DNA of 64,000 bases, taken from positions 248,001-312,000 of the forward strand of contig CALLQI010000004.1 of assembly GCA_938014885.1 (NCBI GenBank), given 5' to 3'. Made by a program: the position numbers and the translations under genes. The DNA comes from an uncultured bacterium (lineage in GTDB: Bacteria; Planctomycetota; UBA8742; UBA2392). Positions 16,339-25,858 of the stretch are shown piece after piece (the stretch's first letter is position 1; every line of letters starts with the position of its first letter). The notes below the pieces were generated by a model that made no database searches, was not told the origin of the DNA, and worked only from the letters and a program-made list of their open reading frames with translations.

Positions 16339-16872
16339 ATGCGACTTCTGCTGCTGACTTGCCTATTGAGTCTGTCTTCCGCGCTGGCCGCGCAGGCTGA
16401 GATTGCGGTGTGGCGCGGTTCGGCCACGATCACCAGCGGCAGCACCGAAACAGTCCAGTACACCGGCATCTCGCCTTTCAACCTTACATACACCGTCACG
16501 AACCTCGGCACTTCGGATCTTCTGCCGTCCGGAGTCGTGATCAGCGATGAAGAGAACTGCAGCATCACGATCCTGGTGGATGTTCCCTCGCCGGTCGTGA
16601 ACGGGTCACCTGCAACCTTCACAATCCAGGTCGCGCCGGTTTCATCGGGCGCGTTTTCATTCACCCTGAGCATCGCCAACAACGACGCCGACGAAAACCC
16701 GTTCAGCTGGACGTTCGACGGCCACACGGCCAAGCCGTCATCGGGCGGGGGCGGTGATGGCGGCGGTGGCGATTGCAGTACAGGCTCGCAACCCCATACG
16801 CTGTGGCCGCTTGCGCTGTTTTTCGCGCTGCTGGCGCTGGTCGGGCGCAATCGGCGTCGGGCGCATGATTAA
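16339..16872 (+). CDS. Secreted choice-of-anchor-D protein with Gly-Cys-helix-Arg sorting tail
   Basis: 177 residues: signal peptide (MRLLLLTCLLSLSSALA), one Ig-like choice-of-anchor-D domain (from AEIAVWRGSATI through FSFTLSIANNDADENPF), then a Gly-rich stretch, one Cys, a hydrophobic helix (LWPLALFFALLALVG) and an RNRRR end. The tail is of the tripartite C-terminal sorting type and matches the tail of the large protein at 35476-38430. The start could instead be an ATG at 16303, which has a better upstream GGGG but lengthens the N-region. Likely exported and processed at the Cys. Confidence 0.75.
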   Translation: MRLLLLTCLLSLSSALAAQAEIAVWRGSATITSGSTETVQYTGISPFNLTYTVTNLGTSDLLPSGVVISDEENCSITILVDVPSPVVNGSPATFTIQVAPVSSGAFSFTLSIANNDADENPFSWTFDGHTAKPSSGGGGDGGGGDCSTGSQPHTLWPLALFFALLALVGRNRRRAHD

Positions 16873-16879
16873 TCCGATC

Positions 16880-16907
16880 TTTACACACTCCGCATAAAGC
16901 GTTCACC
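16880..16907 (+). promoter_or_regulatory. Possible Pho-box-like repeats before pstS
   Basis: Hexamers TTTACA, CGCATA and TTCACC recur with an 11-bp period 47-74 bases before the pstS start. This spacing is that of PhoP/PhoB direct repeats, and a phosphate operon follows, but only the first and third hexamers resemble the consensus. Weak support. Confidence 0.3.
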
Positions 16908-16953
16908 GCTTGTCTCTAGGCTGCTGGCAGGCCAAAGAGAACGGAGACTTATA

Positions 16954-17958
16954 ATGAAGAAGATGACGATGGTGGCTGCCGCGTCGGTAGCCGTAGCACT
17001 CAGCTTTGCCGCGACTATGTCGCAGGCAGAGACGAAGGACGAAGGCAGCAAGCTCGATCCCGCGCTGGAAAGCTACAAGCCCGTAGCCAGCATCTCGGGC
17101 AACATCAGCAGCGTCGGCAGCGACACGCTGAACAACCTGATGACCTTCTGGGCGGAAGGCTTCCGCAAGCACTACCCGAACGTCCAGTTCAACGTCGAAG
17201 GCAAGGGCAGCACCACGGCGCCCCCGGCGCTGATCGACGGTCTCGCCGACGTCGGCCCGATGTCGCGCGCGATGAAGGACGAAGAAATCGACAAGTTCGA
17301 AAAGAAGTTCGGTTACAAGCCCAGCTACGTCGGCGTTGCCATCGACGCCCTGGCCGTGTTCGTCCACAAGGACAACCCCGTCGAGAAGCTGAGCCTGCAG
17401 GAAGTGGACGCCATCTTCAGCCAGACCCGCAAGGGCGGCCACAGCGAAGAGATCACCAAGTGGGGCCAGGTCGGCCTCAAGGGCGACTGGCAGAACGCCG
17501 ACATCGTGCTGTATGGCCGTAACAGCGCCAGCGGCACCTACGGTTACTTCAAGGAAGTCAGCCTGTTCAAGGGCGACTTCAAGGCTTCCGTGAAGGAACA
17601 GCCGGGCAGCGCGGCCGTGGTGCAAAGCATCAGCGTGGACCGCAACGCGATCGGTTACAGCGGTATCGGTTACAAGACCGCCGGCGTGCGCGCGGTTCCG
17701 ATCAGCAACGCCAAGAAGAACAACGGTGAAGCTTTCGAAGCCACCGACGAAAACTGCTACAACGGCAAGTACCCGCTTTCGCGCTACCTGTACATCTACT
17801 TCAACCGCGCCCCGGGCAAGGAAGCCACGCCCGTGGTTCGTGAGTTCCTGCGCTTCATCCACAGCAAGGAAGGCCAGGACATCGTCGTGAAGGACGGCTA
17901 CGTCCCGATGACGAAGAAGCTTGTCGACAAGTTCGCCGACCAGTACACCAACAAGTAG
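16954..17958 (+). CDS. pstS: Phosphate-binding protein PstS
   Basis: 334-residue periplasmic binding protein that delivers phosphate to the Pst transporter. Signal peptide MKKMTMVAAASVAVALSFAA, then ISGNISSVGSDTLNNLM, EGKGSTTAPPAL and GRNSASGTYGYF, which line the phosphate site in PstS/SphX-type proteins, and the repeated binding-fold end GYVPMTK. The ATG has GGAG seven bases upstream. It is first in a pstS-pstC-pstA-pstB operon; a strong hairpin between pstS and pstC may keep pstS transcripts in excess. Confidence 0.95.
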   Translation: MKKMTMVAAASVAVALSFAATMSQAETKDEGSKLDPALESYKPVASISGNISSVGSDTLNNLMTFWAEGFRKHYPNVQFNVEGKGSTTAPPALIDGLADVGPMSRAMKDEEIDKFEKKFGYKPSYVGVAIDALAVFVHKDNPVEKLSLQEVDAIFSQTRKGGHSEEITKWGQVGLKGDWQNADIVLYGRNSASGTYGYFKEVSLFKGDFKASVKEQPGSAAVVQSISVDRNAIGYSGIGYKTAGVRAVPISNAKKNNGEAFEATDENCYNGKYPLSRYLYIYFNRAPGKEATPVVREFLRFIHSKEGQDIVVKDGYVPMTKKLVDKFADQYTNK

Positions 17959-17968
17959 TTCCCCGGTG

Positions 17969-17999
17969 GAAAGCGGGGCGCTCCGTGCGCCCCGCTTTC
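17969..17999 (+). terminator. 13-bp hairpin between pstS and pstC
   Basis: GAAAGCGGGGCGC, loop TCCGT, GCGCCCCGCTTTC is a perfect stem without a following T-run. Placed right after the pstS stop it probably acts as a partial terminator or as 3' protection of pstS mRNA, as is common for binding-protein genes at the head of ABC operons. Confidence 0.6.
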
Positions 18000-18015
18000 G
18001 CTGTCCCCGGGCACG

Positions 18016-21000
18016 ATGTATCCACGACACGAGACCATCCGCACAGGACCTGAGACGCCGGCCGCCAACGTGGAAACCACCCCGCTCAAGCTCTACAACC
18101 GCAAGACCACCTTCCGCGTAAAATTCGTGGACAAGGCCGCCAACTGGATCATCACCGTGGGCGGACTCGGCGTCATTGTGGCCGTGATCGGGCTGATCGC
18201 GTTCATCACCGGCCAGGTGATCCCGCTGTTTGCCAGTGCCGACTTCGGCCAGGCCAATGAACCGGTGGCGTTGGCACCCGGCCGTACAATGCTGCTGCAC
18301 ACAGATGAGTACCGGCGTGTGGGCGTGCGCATCACGGACGACGGGCTGATTACGGGCTTTGCGGTCAAGACCGGCGAGGTGCTGCGCAGCGAGCGCGTGC
18401 CGCAAATCGGCGACGCGAAGCTGACCAGCGTGTACATGACGCTGCGGCCGCGCACCAAGCGCAAGATCGAAAGCACGCTGGACGTACCGCACTTTCACCT
18501 GCTGCTGGGCACCAGCGACGGCCGCGTGCTGGTGGGCGAACTGACGTACTTCACTCAGTTCGAAGTGCATGAGCTGGGCAACGAACCCGAACACCTGCGT
18601 ACGCTGCGCAAGCCTGAGGAGAAAGAATTCAAAGAGCCCGAGTACAGCCCCGACGTGGTCGTGCGCAACGGCAGCGTGACCGAGCACGTGGCGACCTTTG
18701 GTCTGTATCGCTCGATCCGGCCGGTCTGGACCATCACGCGCGAAATGGACGCGCCGACGCGTGGCGAGCCCGTGGTCCACGTCGCCGGCCAGCTTGAGCT
18801 TGGCAGTGAAACCAGCAGCCGCAGCGCGCTGACCGTGATCGTGACCGGCAAAGGACGCACGCTGCTGGTGACGGAAAGCCTTGAAGTCAACGCGATGACC
18901 GAAGAGATGGAGGCCAGCTCAGAATCCATCGAACTGACCGGCGAGCTGACGGGCGTGCCCGCGCACATCCTGGTGAATGAGCTGCGCGACAGCGTGGTGC
19001 TGATCACCGAAGAAGGCTTCCTGCATCATTACCAGAACGACCCGGACGCGCGCCGCATGGTGCTGGCGTACCCGGCGCAGAACGTGTTTGACGCGCAGGC
19101 CGACCGCGACCGCGGCTGGTCATGGCGCGAATCGATCAACGACCAGCGCGAAAGCGAAGGCTTCGCGCCCATGCCGGGGCGGCTTGCGGTGACCGCGGTC
19201 GATTACCTGCTGGGCGACGACACGATCCTGATCGGCGACAGCGCCGGCGGCATCCAGTCTTGGCTGACGCTGCTTGAGGAAGACCCGGCCGCCGGGCGCG
19301 TCTGGCGGCGTTACGCCCGCGTGCGCAACCTGCCGCCGTCGCCGGGCGCGATTCTGGACATCACGGCCTCACCGATCACCAAGTCGGCGCTGATCACGGA
19401 CGACACGGGCAACGTGCGCGCGATCAACAACACGGCTGAGCGCGTTTACCTGGACGTGCAGCAGGAAGGGGTGAACCGCGCGGTGTTCAACCGCAAGGGC
19501 GACGGCTTTCTGGCGGTGAACGACGCAGGCAAACTTTTCCATTACTGGGTCGACGCGCCGCACAGCGAGGTCAGCCTGAAGTCGCTGTTCGGCAGCGTGT
19601 GGTACGAAAGCTACCCCGAACCCAAGTACGAATGGCAAAGCACCGGCGGCACCGACGACGTTGAGCCCAAGCTGAGCCTGATGCCGCTGATCATGGGCAC
19701 GCTGAAGGGTGCCCTGTACGCGCTGCTGTTTGCGGTGCCGCTGGCAGTGCTGGCGGCGATCTACACCTCCGAGTTCATGCACCGCAACCTGCGCTCGATT
19801 CTGAAGCCGACCATGGAAATCATGGCCAGCCTGCCATCCGTGGTGCTGGGCTTTCTTGCGGCGCTGTACTTCGCGCCCAAGGCGGCACCGATCATGCCCA
19901 CGGTGATCTGCGCGTTCTTCATTGTGCCCGGGTTGTTTCTGGTGTTTGGCTGGGTGTGGCAGCGCTGCCCGCCAAGCTTCGTCGGCAGGTTCGGCCCGTG
20001 GCGCAGCACGGCGCTCTTGTTCGGCCTGCTGGGGCTGGGACTCTGGATCTCGAGCATGGCCGGCCCGCGCGCCGAAGTGTTCCTGTTCCCGGCGGTTGAG
20101 GGTGCCAACCCCGCCTTGTTGGACCCGGTGACCTTCAAGCCCCTGACCGAGTCATCTGCCGACACCCTGGCCGCGGGCGACTTCCGCACCTGGACCGGCG
20201 GCGGACAGGAACTCAAGCGCGACACTGAAGTCGCCGGTCGCCAGCTTCCCAAGGGATGGTGGATCCCCGGCGGCCACAACCTGTTCGTGGTGCTGGTAGC
20301 GCTGCCGCTGATTCTGCTGATGGGCCTTGGCCTGCGCGTGGCCGGGCGACGTTACCGCGCCGCCCACGGTGCCACGCCGCTGGACGGCCTGCGCGAGAAG
20401 CTCGAGGGCGGCAATCGCAACAGCATGCGCGCAGTCGGCGCCGACGTGGCCCTGACGCTGCTGATCGGCACGGCGCTGACGGCCGTGGGCCTTGGCGTGG
20501 CGCTGCTGCTGGCCCCTGTGCTGGAAAGCGTCTTGTTCAGCTACCCGCACCCGACGGCGGGCAGTGTGGCCGACTTCCGCCGCTGGATCACGGGCCCCGA
20601 CGGTTGGCGCTTTGAGCAGTCGAATTCGCTTGTGGTGGGCTTTGCGATGGGCTTTGCCGTGATCCCGCTGATTTACACGATCAGCGAAGACGCGCTGACC
20701 AGCGTGCCCAACCAGCTTCGCGCGGCCAGCCTGGCCTGCGGCGCGTCGCGCTGGCAGACGACGCTGCGCGTGGTGCTGCCGGCTGCTGCCAGCGGCATTT
20801 TCAGCGGCATCGTGATCGGCCTCGGGCGCGCGCTGGGCGAAACGATGATCGTGGTGATGGCGGCGGGCGGTACGCCGGTGATGGAGATGCAACCGCTGAA
20901 CGGCTTCAGAAGCCTCAGTGCGGCGATCGCGATTGAAATGCCGGAGGCCCCGCACGGCGGCAGCCTGTACCGCACGCTGTTCCTGGGCGGGCTGGTGCTG

Positions 21001-21078
21001 TTTGCGATGGCCTTTGTGATGAACACGATTGCTGAGCTGGTCCGCATGCGCCTGCGTAAACGACTGTCGAGGATGTAG
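18016..21078 (+). CDS. pstC: Phosphate ABC transporter permease PstC, with large extracytoplasmic domain
   Basis: 1020 residues. After one N-terminal helix (about 42-66: WIITVGGLGVIVAVIGLIAFI) comes a ~470-residue domain with repeated strand segments (GDDTILIGDSAGGIQSWL, SALITDDTGNVRAI) that looks like a beta-propeller. The permease follows from about 555 (LMPLIMGTLKGALYALLFAV) with the PstC/PstA core (MEIMASLPSVVLGFLAALYF) and the EAA-type loop (LRAASLACGASRWQT). A second insertion, about 640-800, separates parts of the core. Usual PstC is about 300 residues and the long proteobacterial form about 680, so this is exceptional. The ATG is an arbitrary choice among upstream codons, without a clear ribosome site. 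Confidence 0.88.
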   Translation: MYPRHETIRTGPETPAANVETTPLKLYNRKTTFRVKFVDKAANWIITVGGLGVIVAVIGLIAFITGQVIPLFASADFGQANEPVALAPGRTMLLHTDEYRRVGVRITDDGLITGFAVKTGEVLRSERVPQIGDAKLTSVYMTLRPRTKRKIESTLDVPHFHLLLGTSDGRVLVGELTYFTQFEVHELGNEPEHLRTLRKPEEKEFKEPEYSPDVVVRNGSVTEHVATFGLYRSIRPVWTITREMDAPTRGEPVVHVAGQLELGSETSSRSALTVIVTGKGRTLLVTESLEVNAMTEEMEASSESIELTGELTGVPAHILVNELRDSVVLITEEGFLHHYQNDPDARRMVLAYPAQNVFDAQADRDRGWSWRESINDQRESEGFAPMPGRLAVTAVDYLLGDDTILIGDSAGGIQSWLTLLEEDPAAGRVWRRYARVRNLPPSPGAILDITASPITKSALITDDTGNVRAINNTAERVYLDVQQEGVNRAVFNRKGDGFLAVNDAGKLFHYWVDAPHSEVSLKSLFGSVWYESYPEPKYEWQSTGGTDDVEPKLSLMPLIMGTLKGALYALLFAVPLAVLAAIYTSEFMHRNLRSILKPTMEIMASLPSVVLGFLAALYFAPKAAPIMPTVICAFFIVPGLFLVFGWVWQRCPPSFVGRFGPWRSTALLFGLLGLGLWISSMAGPRAEVFLFPAVEGANPALLDPVTFKPLTESSADTLAAGDFRTWTGGGQELKRDTEVAGRQLPKGWWIPGGHNLFVVLVALPLILLMGLGLRVAGRRYRAAHGATPLDGLREKLEGGNRNSMRAVGADVALTLLIGTALTAVGLGVALLLAPVLESVLFSYPHPTAGSVADFRRWITGPDGWRFEQSNSLVVGFAMGFAVIPLIYTISEDALTSVPNQLRAASLACGASRWQTTLRVVLPAAASGIFSGIVIGLGRALGETMIVVMAAGGTPVMEMQPLNGFRSLSAAIAIEMPEAPHGGSLYRTLFLGGLVLFAMAFVMNTIAELVRMRLRKRLSRM

Positions 21079-21082
21079 CCGA

Positions 21083-23725
21083 ATGTCCACCAAAGGTGTG
21101 CCCAAGCGCAGGCAGGTAAAAGGCGAGCCCTGGGTGTGGCTCAGCGGCGGCGCCGTGGCGTTCGGCATTGTGCTGATTCTAGGCCTGCTGGGGCTGATCT
21201 TTGTGTTCGGCACCGTGGCGTTCTGGCCCCACGACATTGACGCATTCGTGATGGGCAAGGCCCGATATCGCATTCATCACCCGCAGCAGGGCCAGGTGTA
21301 CGTCGCGCGCGACGACAGCCGCCTCGTGGTCGAAGGTGCCGGCAAGGCATGGCGCACTTTGGGCGGGGCGGAAGTGCCGCAGCCCGCGGCCACCCGCAAG
21401 GCCACCATGGCCGATTACCGCAAGCATCGCGAGGTGTTTGACGGGTACAAAGACCGCAAACTGCGCCTGCGCAACGCCAAGAAAACGCTGATGATGGCCG
21501 AGAACGGCACCGAGCTCACGCCGGCGCTGTTCTTCGAAAACCCCGAGAAATACCGCCCGGTCTTTGAGCGCGACAAGGCCGACTTCGAAAGCCGTATCTT
21601 CGTATTCGATGCCGAACGCGGCGAACTGGCACTGCCCGACACCAGCGACAACCTGCTGGTACCCGTGCCCTGGCGCGACTTTGACGGCAAGCCCGTCGCC
21701 TTTGACTTCCCTGAGCCGCGCATTGCCACCGTGGCCGACCTGCGCCAGTTGCCCAACCTGTTCAAGGGCCTTGCGTTCGTGCTCGCGGGCAACGACGGCA
21801 ACGTGATCAAGGATGCGGACGGCAAGCCCGTGCCGGCAGCAGCCTATGTGACTGAGCGCGAGCGCTTCCAGTCGCCCTGGGGCTACTACGACGAAAACGG
21901 CAAGCACATCCCGATTGAGACCATGCTCGGCGACGACACCTGGCGCGATCACACGCTGCTTGTGGGTTCGCCCCGTGGCGAGCGTGAAATGGACATCCGC
22001 AGCCTGCCGCCCAACGCCGACGGCACACCGGTCAAGCCCTACCAGCTTGCCAAGTCCCCTTATGAGGTACTGGTGCGACAGGGCAACCAGGGCGACAAGA
22101 TGTATGGCGACTCGGACTATTTCCGCTGGGTCCGCGCCGATCTTCCCGACCCGGAGGCCATGAAGCGTCACCGACTCAGCACCTACGAAGAAACCATCCT
22201 GGCCCGCGCGCGGCTGCCTTACGCCACGCTGATCGAGCGCCTGGAACACGGCGTTTTGACAGGCTATGTGACGCGCGTGACCATCGAAGGCGAAGTGCTG
22301 GCCGACATAAAAAAGGACGGGCGCGAAAAAGTGTGGGAAGTGTTCCTGCGCGAGCAAGAACGCATGCGCGAGCACTTCCTGAAGCGCTATGAGCTGGAAA
22401 AGGACGATATCGGCCACGTCAACTTCATGCTGAAAGACCTGCTGGATGAAGTGAAGCGCCTGCGCTACGAGCACCGCGATTCGCGCGACTTCATTGCGCA
22501 GTCCGAGAAGATGAACAAGGCCTACGCGGAGTGGGAGGCACTGGAGCCGCTGCCCGACGTGAAGCTGAGCACCGAGCAATACCTGGCGGCCACGGCGGAT
22601 TGGGCCTCAAAGCTTGAGCCGATGATGAAGGACTGGCACAAGGCCGCCATGGCGGCCGGCCTGCCCGCCGCGGAAACCGAAGCGCTGGATGAAATGCACA
22701 GGCTGGTGCTTGAGCGCGGGCGTGTGCAGGCAGCCGAGTTTTCGCCGCTGCGTTTTGAAGTGGTGCAGCTGCGCCACAAGGAAAAGCAAAGCACCTACGA
22801 CTTCGAAACGCCCGACGGAAAGGTCGAAACGCTGCCCCTGAGCGAAGTCGTGCGCGCCTTCCGCCCCAACGAAATGGGCCTGTTCGGCAAGCTGGGCGTG
22901 TACGTCGACCGCATCGGCGAATACCTGTTTGACGACCCGCGCGAAAGCAACACCGAAGGCGGCATCTTCCCCGTCATCCTCGGCACCCTGTTGATGACCA
23001 TGCTGATGGCCGTGGCCGTAGTGCCATTCGGCGTGATCTGCGCGCTGTACCTGCGCGAGTACGCCAAGCAGGGCACGATCGTGAGTGCGGTGCGCATCTC
23101 GGTGAACAACCTGGCGGGTGTGCCCAGCATCGTGTTCGGCATTTTCGGGCTGGGCTTTTTCTGTGTCATGGTCGGCGGCAGCATTGACGACCTGTTTTAC
23201 CCTGAGCTCGCGCCGGCCCCCATGTTCGGCGGCGGCGGCATCCTTTGGGCCAGCCTGACGCTGGCGCTGCTGACGGTGCCGGTGGTGATTGTGTCCACCG
23301 AAGAAGCCCTGTCGGCCGTGCCCGCCAGCCAGCGCGAAGCCAGCCTGGCCTGCGGGGCCAGCAAGTTCCAGACGATCTGGAAGGTCATTCTGCCGCAGGC
23401 GCTGCCCGGTGTGCTGACGGGTACGATCCTTGCCATGGCGCGCGGCGCCGGTGAAGTCGCGCCGCTGATGCTGGTGGGCGCCGTGAAGTACGCGCCCTAC
23501 CCGCCGGTCGATGGCATCACCCCGTTTGTTCACCTTGAACGCAAGTTCATGCACCTCGGCTTTCACGTGTACGACGTGGGCTTCCAGAGCCCGAACGTGG
23601 ACAACACCAAGCCGCTGGTGTTTGCGACCTCGCTGGTGCTGATCGCGCTGGTGGCCACATTGAACGTGTTCGCGATTTCGCTGCGCAACCGGCTGCGCCG
23701 CAAGTTCGCCACGAGTGCCGTTTAG
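21083..23725 (+). CDS. pstA: Phosphate ABC transporter permease PstA, with large extracytoplasmic domain
   Basis: 880 residues, starting four bases after the pstC stop. One N-terminal helix (VAFGIVLILGLLGLIFVFGT) is followed by about 580 hydrophilic residues, including a charged helical stretch (about 420-560), before the permease core begins near residue 630 (FPVILGTLLMTMLMAVAVVPFG). Core signatures: NNLAGVPSIVFGIFGLGFF, EEALSAVPASQREASLACGASKFQT (abridged EAA loop) and GEVAPLMLVGAVKY. Typical PstA has 280-300 residues. With PstC, it would place two very large domains outside the cytoplasmic membrane. Confidence 0.9.
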   Translation: MSTKGVPKRRQVKGEPWVWLSGGAVAFGIVLILGLLGLIFVFGTVAFWPHDIDAFVMGKARYRIHHPQQGQVYVARDDSRLVVEGAGKAWRTLGGAEVPQPAATRKATMADYRKHREVFDGYKDRKLRLRNAKKTLMMAENGTELTPALFFENPEKYRPVFERDKADFESRIFVFDAERGELALPDTSDNLLVPVPWRDFDGKPVAFDFPEPRIATVADLRQLPNLFKGLAFVLAGNDGNVIKDADGKPVPAAAYVTERERFQSPWGYYDENGKHIPIETMLGDDTWRDHTLLVGSPRGEREMDIRSLPPNADGTPVKPYQLAKSPYEVLVRQGNQGDKMYGDSDYFRWVRADLPDPEAMKRHRLSTYEETILARARLPYATLIERLEHGVLTGYVTRVTIEGEVLADIKKDGREKVWEVFLREQERMREHFLKRYELEKDDIGHVNFMLKDLLDEVKRLRYEHRDSRDFIAQSEKMNKAYAEWEALEPLPDVKLSTEQYLAATADWASKLEPMMKDWHKAAMAAGLPAAETEALDEMHRLVLERGRVQAAEFSPLRFEVVQLRHKEKQSTYDFETPDGKVETLPLSEVVRAFRPNEMGLFGKLGVYVDRIGEYLFDDPRESNTEGGIFPVILGTLLMTMLMAVAVVPFGVICALYLREYAKQGTIVSAVRISVNNLAGVPSIVFGIFGLGFFCVMVGGSIDDLFYPELAPAPMFGGGGILWASLTLALLTVPVVIVSTEEALSAVPASQREASLACGASKFQTIWKVILPQALPGVLTGTILAMARGAGEVAPLMLVGAVKYAPYPPVDGITPFVHLERKFMHLGFHVYDVGFQSPNVDNTKPLVFATSLVLIALVATLNVFAISLRNRLRRKFATSAV

Positions 23726-23776
23726 AAACGGGTACAGGCTTGCATGATCGCCACACGGACTGAGACTGGAGCAACC

Positions 23777-24658
23777 ATGTTGGACAACAGGCCAGGCATG
23801 AGCGCGGAACAGGAAATCGGCACAGGCAGCACCCCGGCAGGGTCGCGCCCGACGCTGACCACCGACGTGAATGATTACGGCGAGCCCGAAGACCCGGCCA
23901 AGCTGGACCCGGCCGTGCGCGTGATCGACTTCAAGCTGTGGTACGGCAAGTCGCAGGCGCTCAAGAACATCAACCTGACCTTCCCCAAGAACCGCGTGAC
24001 CGCGCTGATCGGCCCCAGCGGCTGCGGCAAGAGCACCCTGCTGCGCAGCATCAACCGCATGAACGACCTGATCGACAGCGTCCGCACCGAGGGCAAGGTC
24101 TACCTAGGCGAAGACGACATCTTCGACCGCAACCAGGACACGATCGAGCTGCGCAAACGCTGCGGCATGGTTTTCCAAAAGAGCAACCCGTTTCCCAAGT
24201 CGATCTACGAGAACGTCATCTACGCCAACCGCATCGCCGGCGAGCGCGACAAGAAGAAGCTGGACGAAATCGTCGAGCACAGCCTGCGTCGCACCGCCCT
24301 GTGGGAAGAAGTGAAAGCCCGCCTGAATGAAAATGGCAGCATGCTCTCAGGCGGCCAGCAGCAGCGCCTGTGCATCGCCCGCGCCATTGCCAACCAGCCC
24401 GACGTGCTGCTGATGGACGAACCCTGCAGCGCGCTTGACCCGGTCAGCACCCAGAAAATCGAAGAACTCATACTTGAGCTGCGCCAGAGCTTCACCGTCA
24501 TCATCGTCACCCACAACATGCAGCAGGCAGCCCGTGTGGCCGACTTCACCGCCTTCATGTACCTGGGCGAACTGATCGAGTTCGGCAGCACCAGCCAGAT
24601 GTTCATGAAGCCCAAGAAAAAGCAGACCGAAGACTACCTGACCGGCCGCTTCGGATAG
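23777..24658 (+). CDS. pstB: Phosphate ABC transporter ATPase PstB
   Basis: 293 residues; energises phosphate import with PstA/PstC. Walker A GPSGCGKST, Q-loop MVFQKSNPFPKSIYENV, signature LSGGQQQR, Walker B DVLLMDEPCSALDP and H-loop VTHNMQQA are complete. About 60 extra residues precede the domain. The ATG at 23777 follows GGAG by seven bases; an in-frame ATG at 23744 is a less likely start. No phoU or phoBR follows, so regulation and signalling genes must lie elsewhere. Confidence 0.96.
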   Translation: MLDNRPGMSAEQEIGTGSTPAGSRPTLTTDVNDYGEPEDPAKLDPAVRVIDFKLWYGKSQALKNINLTFPKNRVTALIGPSGCGKSTLLRSINRMNDLIDSVRTEGKVYLGEDDIFDRNQDTIELRKRCGMVFQKSNPFPKSIYENVIYANRIAGERDKKKLDEIVEHSLRRTALWEEVKARLNENGSMLSGGQQQRLCIARAIANQPDVLLMDEPCSALDPVSTQKIEELILELRQSFTVIIVTHNMQQAARVADFTAFMYLGELIEFGSTSQMFMKPKKKQTEDYLTGRFG

Positions 24659-24667
24659 GCCAGGGTT

Positions 24668-25798
24668 TCAAGCCACGAATTGCGCGTACACCTGTTGCGC
24701 GGCCTGCAGGCCGGTGCCGGGTTCGTGCTTGGCTCCGTTGCGCGCCAGCGCCTGCTCGAGGGCGCCGATCAGCGCGATGATGTCCATGTAATCGACGTAA
24801 CCCAGATGCGACAGCCGCAGCAGCTTGCCGCGAAGCTCATCCTGGCCGCCCGCAACTGTTGCCCCCGAGTGCTCATACAGGAATGCTTGCACCTTTGCCG
24901 CGTCCGGTACGCTCAGCGCCGTGACGCTGTCCGCCGGGGCCTCCGCAAACAAAGGCAGTTGCAGCGCCTTGGCGGCGGCGCGGGTCATCGCCGCCAGTAC
25001 CCGCGCGTTCTGGATCAGGTCATCCAGCCCGACTGAATGCACCCAGGCCAGCGCGGCCTCGGCAGCGCAGACCAGGCTGGTCGCGGGCGTGAACGCCATC
25101 TGCCCCTGGGCCTGCGCATCCAGTTCACGCGCGAGGTCAAAGTAGTAACGCCTCTTGCCCACCAGCGCGCGGCGGGCTTTCTCGCTGGCGCTGACAAAGG
25201 CCAGCCCCGGCGGCATCGCCAGCGCCTTTTGCGACGCGCAGACCACCAGATCGAGGCCCCATTCATCGGTCGCGACTTCGTGCGCGCCCAGCCAGGTGAT
25301 CGCATCGACGCAGATCAGCGTTTCGCGGCCGCGCGTAAGCTCGGCCATCGCGCGCACCGGATGCACCGCGCCGGTGCTGCTTTCGCAGCCCTGCACATAC
25401 AGCGCGCGCGCTTGCGGGTATGCTTGCAGCGCGGCCTCAACGTCGGCCAGCCGGGCTGACTTGCCGGGCTCAACGGTGATCTCGACAACATTGGCGTCCC
25501 AGGCGCGGTTGATGTCGGCCCATCGTTTGCCGAACTTTCCGCCGTTGACGCAGATGACCGTGTCGCCGGGGCGCACCAGCCCGGCGACGCAGGCCTCAAG
25601 CCCGCCGGTGCCGCTGCTGGTGAGAATCGCGACCGGCGATTCCGTGCGAAAGAAGCCTTTCAATCCCTGCTGCACGCGCCCCAGCACGGCCGCAAACTCG
25701 GGGCTGCGGTGGTGCATGCCCGCGCGCAGTTGGGCAGCAGCCGCTTCGGGCAGCAGTTGGGTCGGGCCGGGCGTGAGTGTGCGGGGCTTGCGCAGCAT
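24668..25798 (-). CDS. Class V aminotransferase (serine/alanine-glyoxylate type)
   Basis: 376-residue PLP enzyme of the fold-type I class V group. Seen: N-terminal LTPGPTQLLP, H30-R31 region HHRSPEF, TSSGTGGLEA phosphate-binding loop, VDAITWLGAHEV, and CASQKALAMPPGL with the PLP Lys. These match alanine-glyoxylate/serine-pyruvate aminotransferase and related (phosphonate- or purine-linked) enzymes; the substrate is not decided by sequence. Convergent with pstB, 9 bases apart. The ATG has no strong ribosome site. Confidence 0.9.
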   Translation of the reverse strand: MLRKPRTLTPGPTQLLPEAAAAQLRAGMHHRSPEFAAVLGRVQQGLKGFFRTESPVAILTSSGTGGLEACVAGLVRPGDTVICVNGGKFGKRWADINRAWDANVVEITVEPGKSARLADVEAALQAYPQARALYVQGCESSTGAVHPVRAMAELTRGRETLICVDAITWLGAHEVATDEWGLDLVVCASQKALAMPPGLAFVSASEKARRALVGKRRYYFDLARELDAQAQGQMAFTPATSLVCAAEAALAWVHSVGLDDLIQNARVLAAMTRAAAKALQLPLFAEAPADSVTALSVPDAAKVQAFLYEHSGATVAGGQDELRGKLLRLSHLGYVDYMDIIALIGALEQALARNGAKHEPGTGLQAAQQVYAQFVA

Positions 25799-25858
25799 GG
25801 CAACGGTTTAGCGCACAGGGACACAACCTGCCAGCCCACAGGCAAAGCCGCGAAGAAC

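Noticed and set aside
16903..18780. 625-residue minus-strand open frame opposite pstS/pstC
   Set aside because: It lacks protein-like features (His/Ala/Val-rich composition from reversed codons) and lies opposite well-supported genes. High GC makes such shadows long; the same applies to 5016-6761 (minus) and 26131-28476 (plus).
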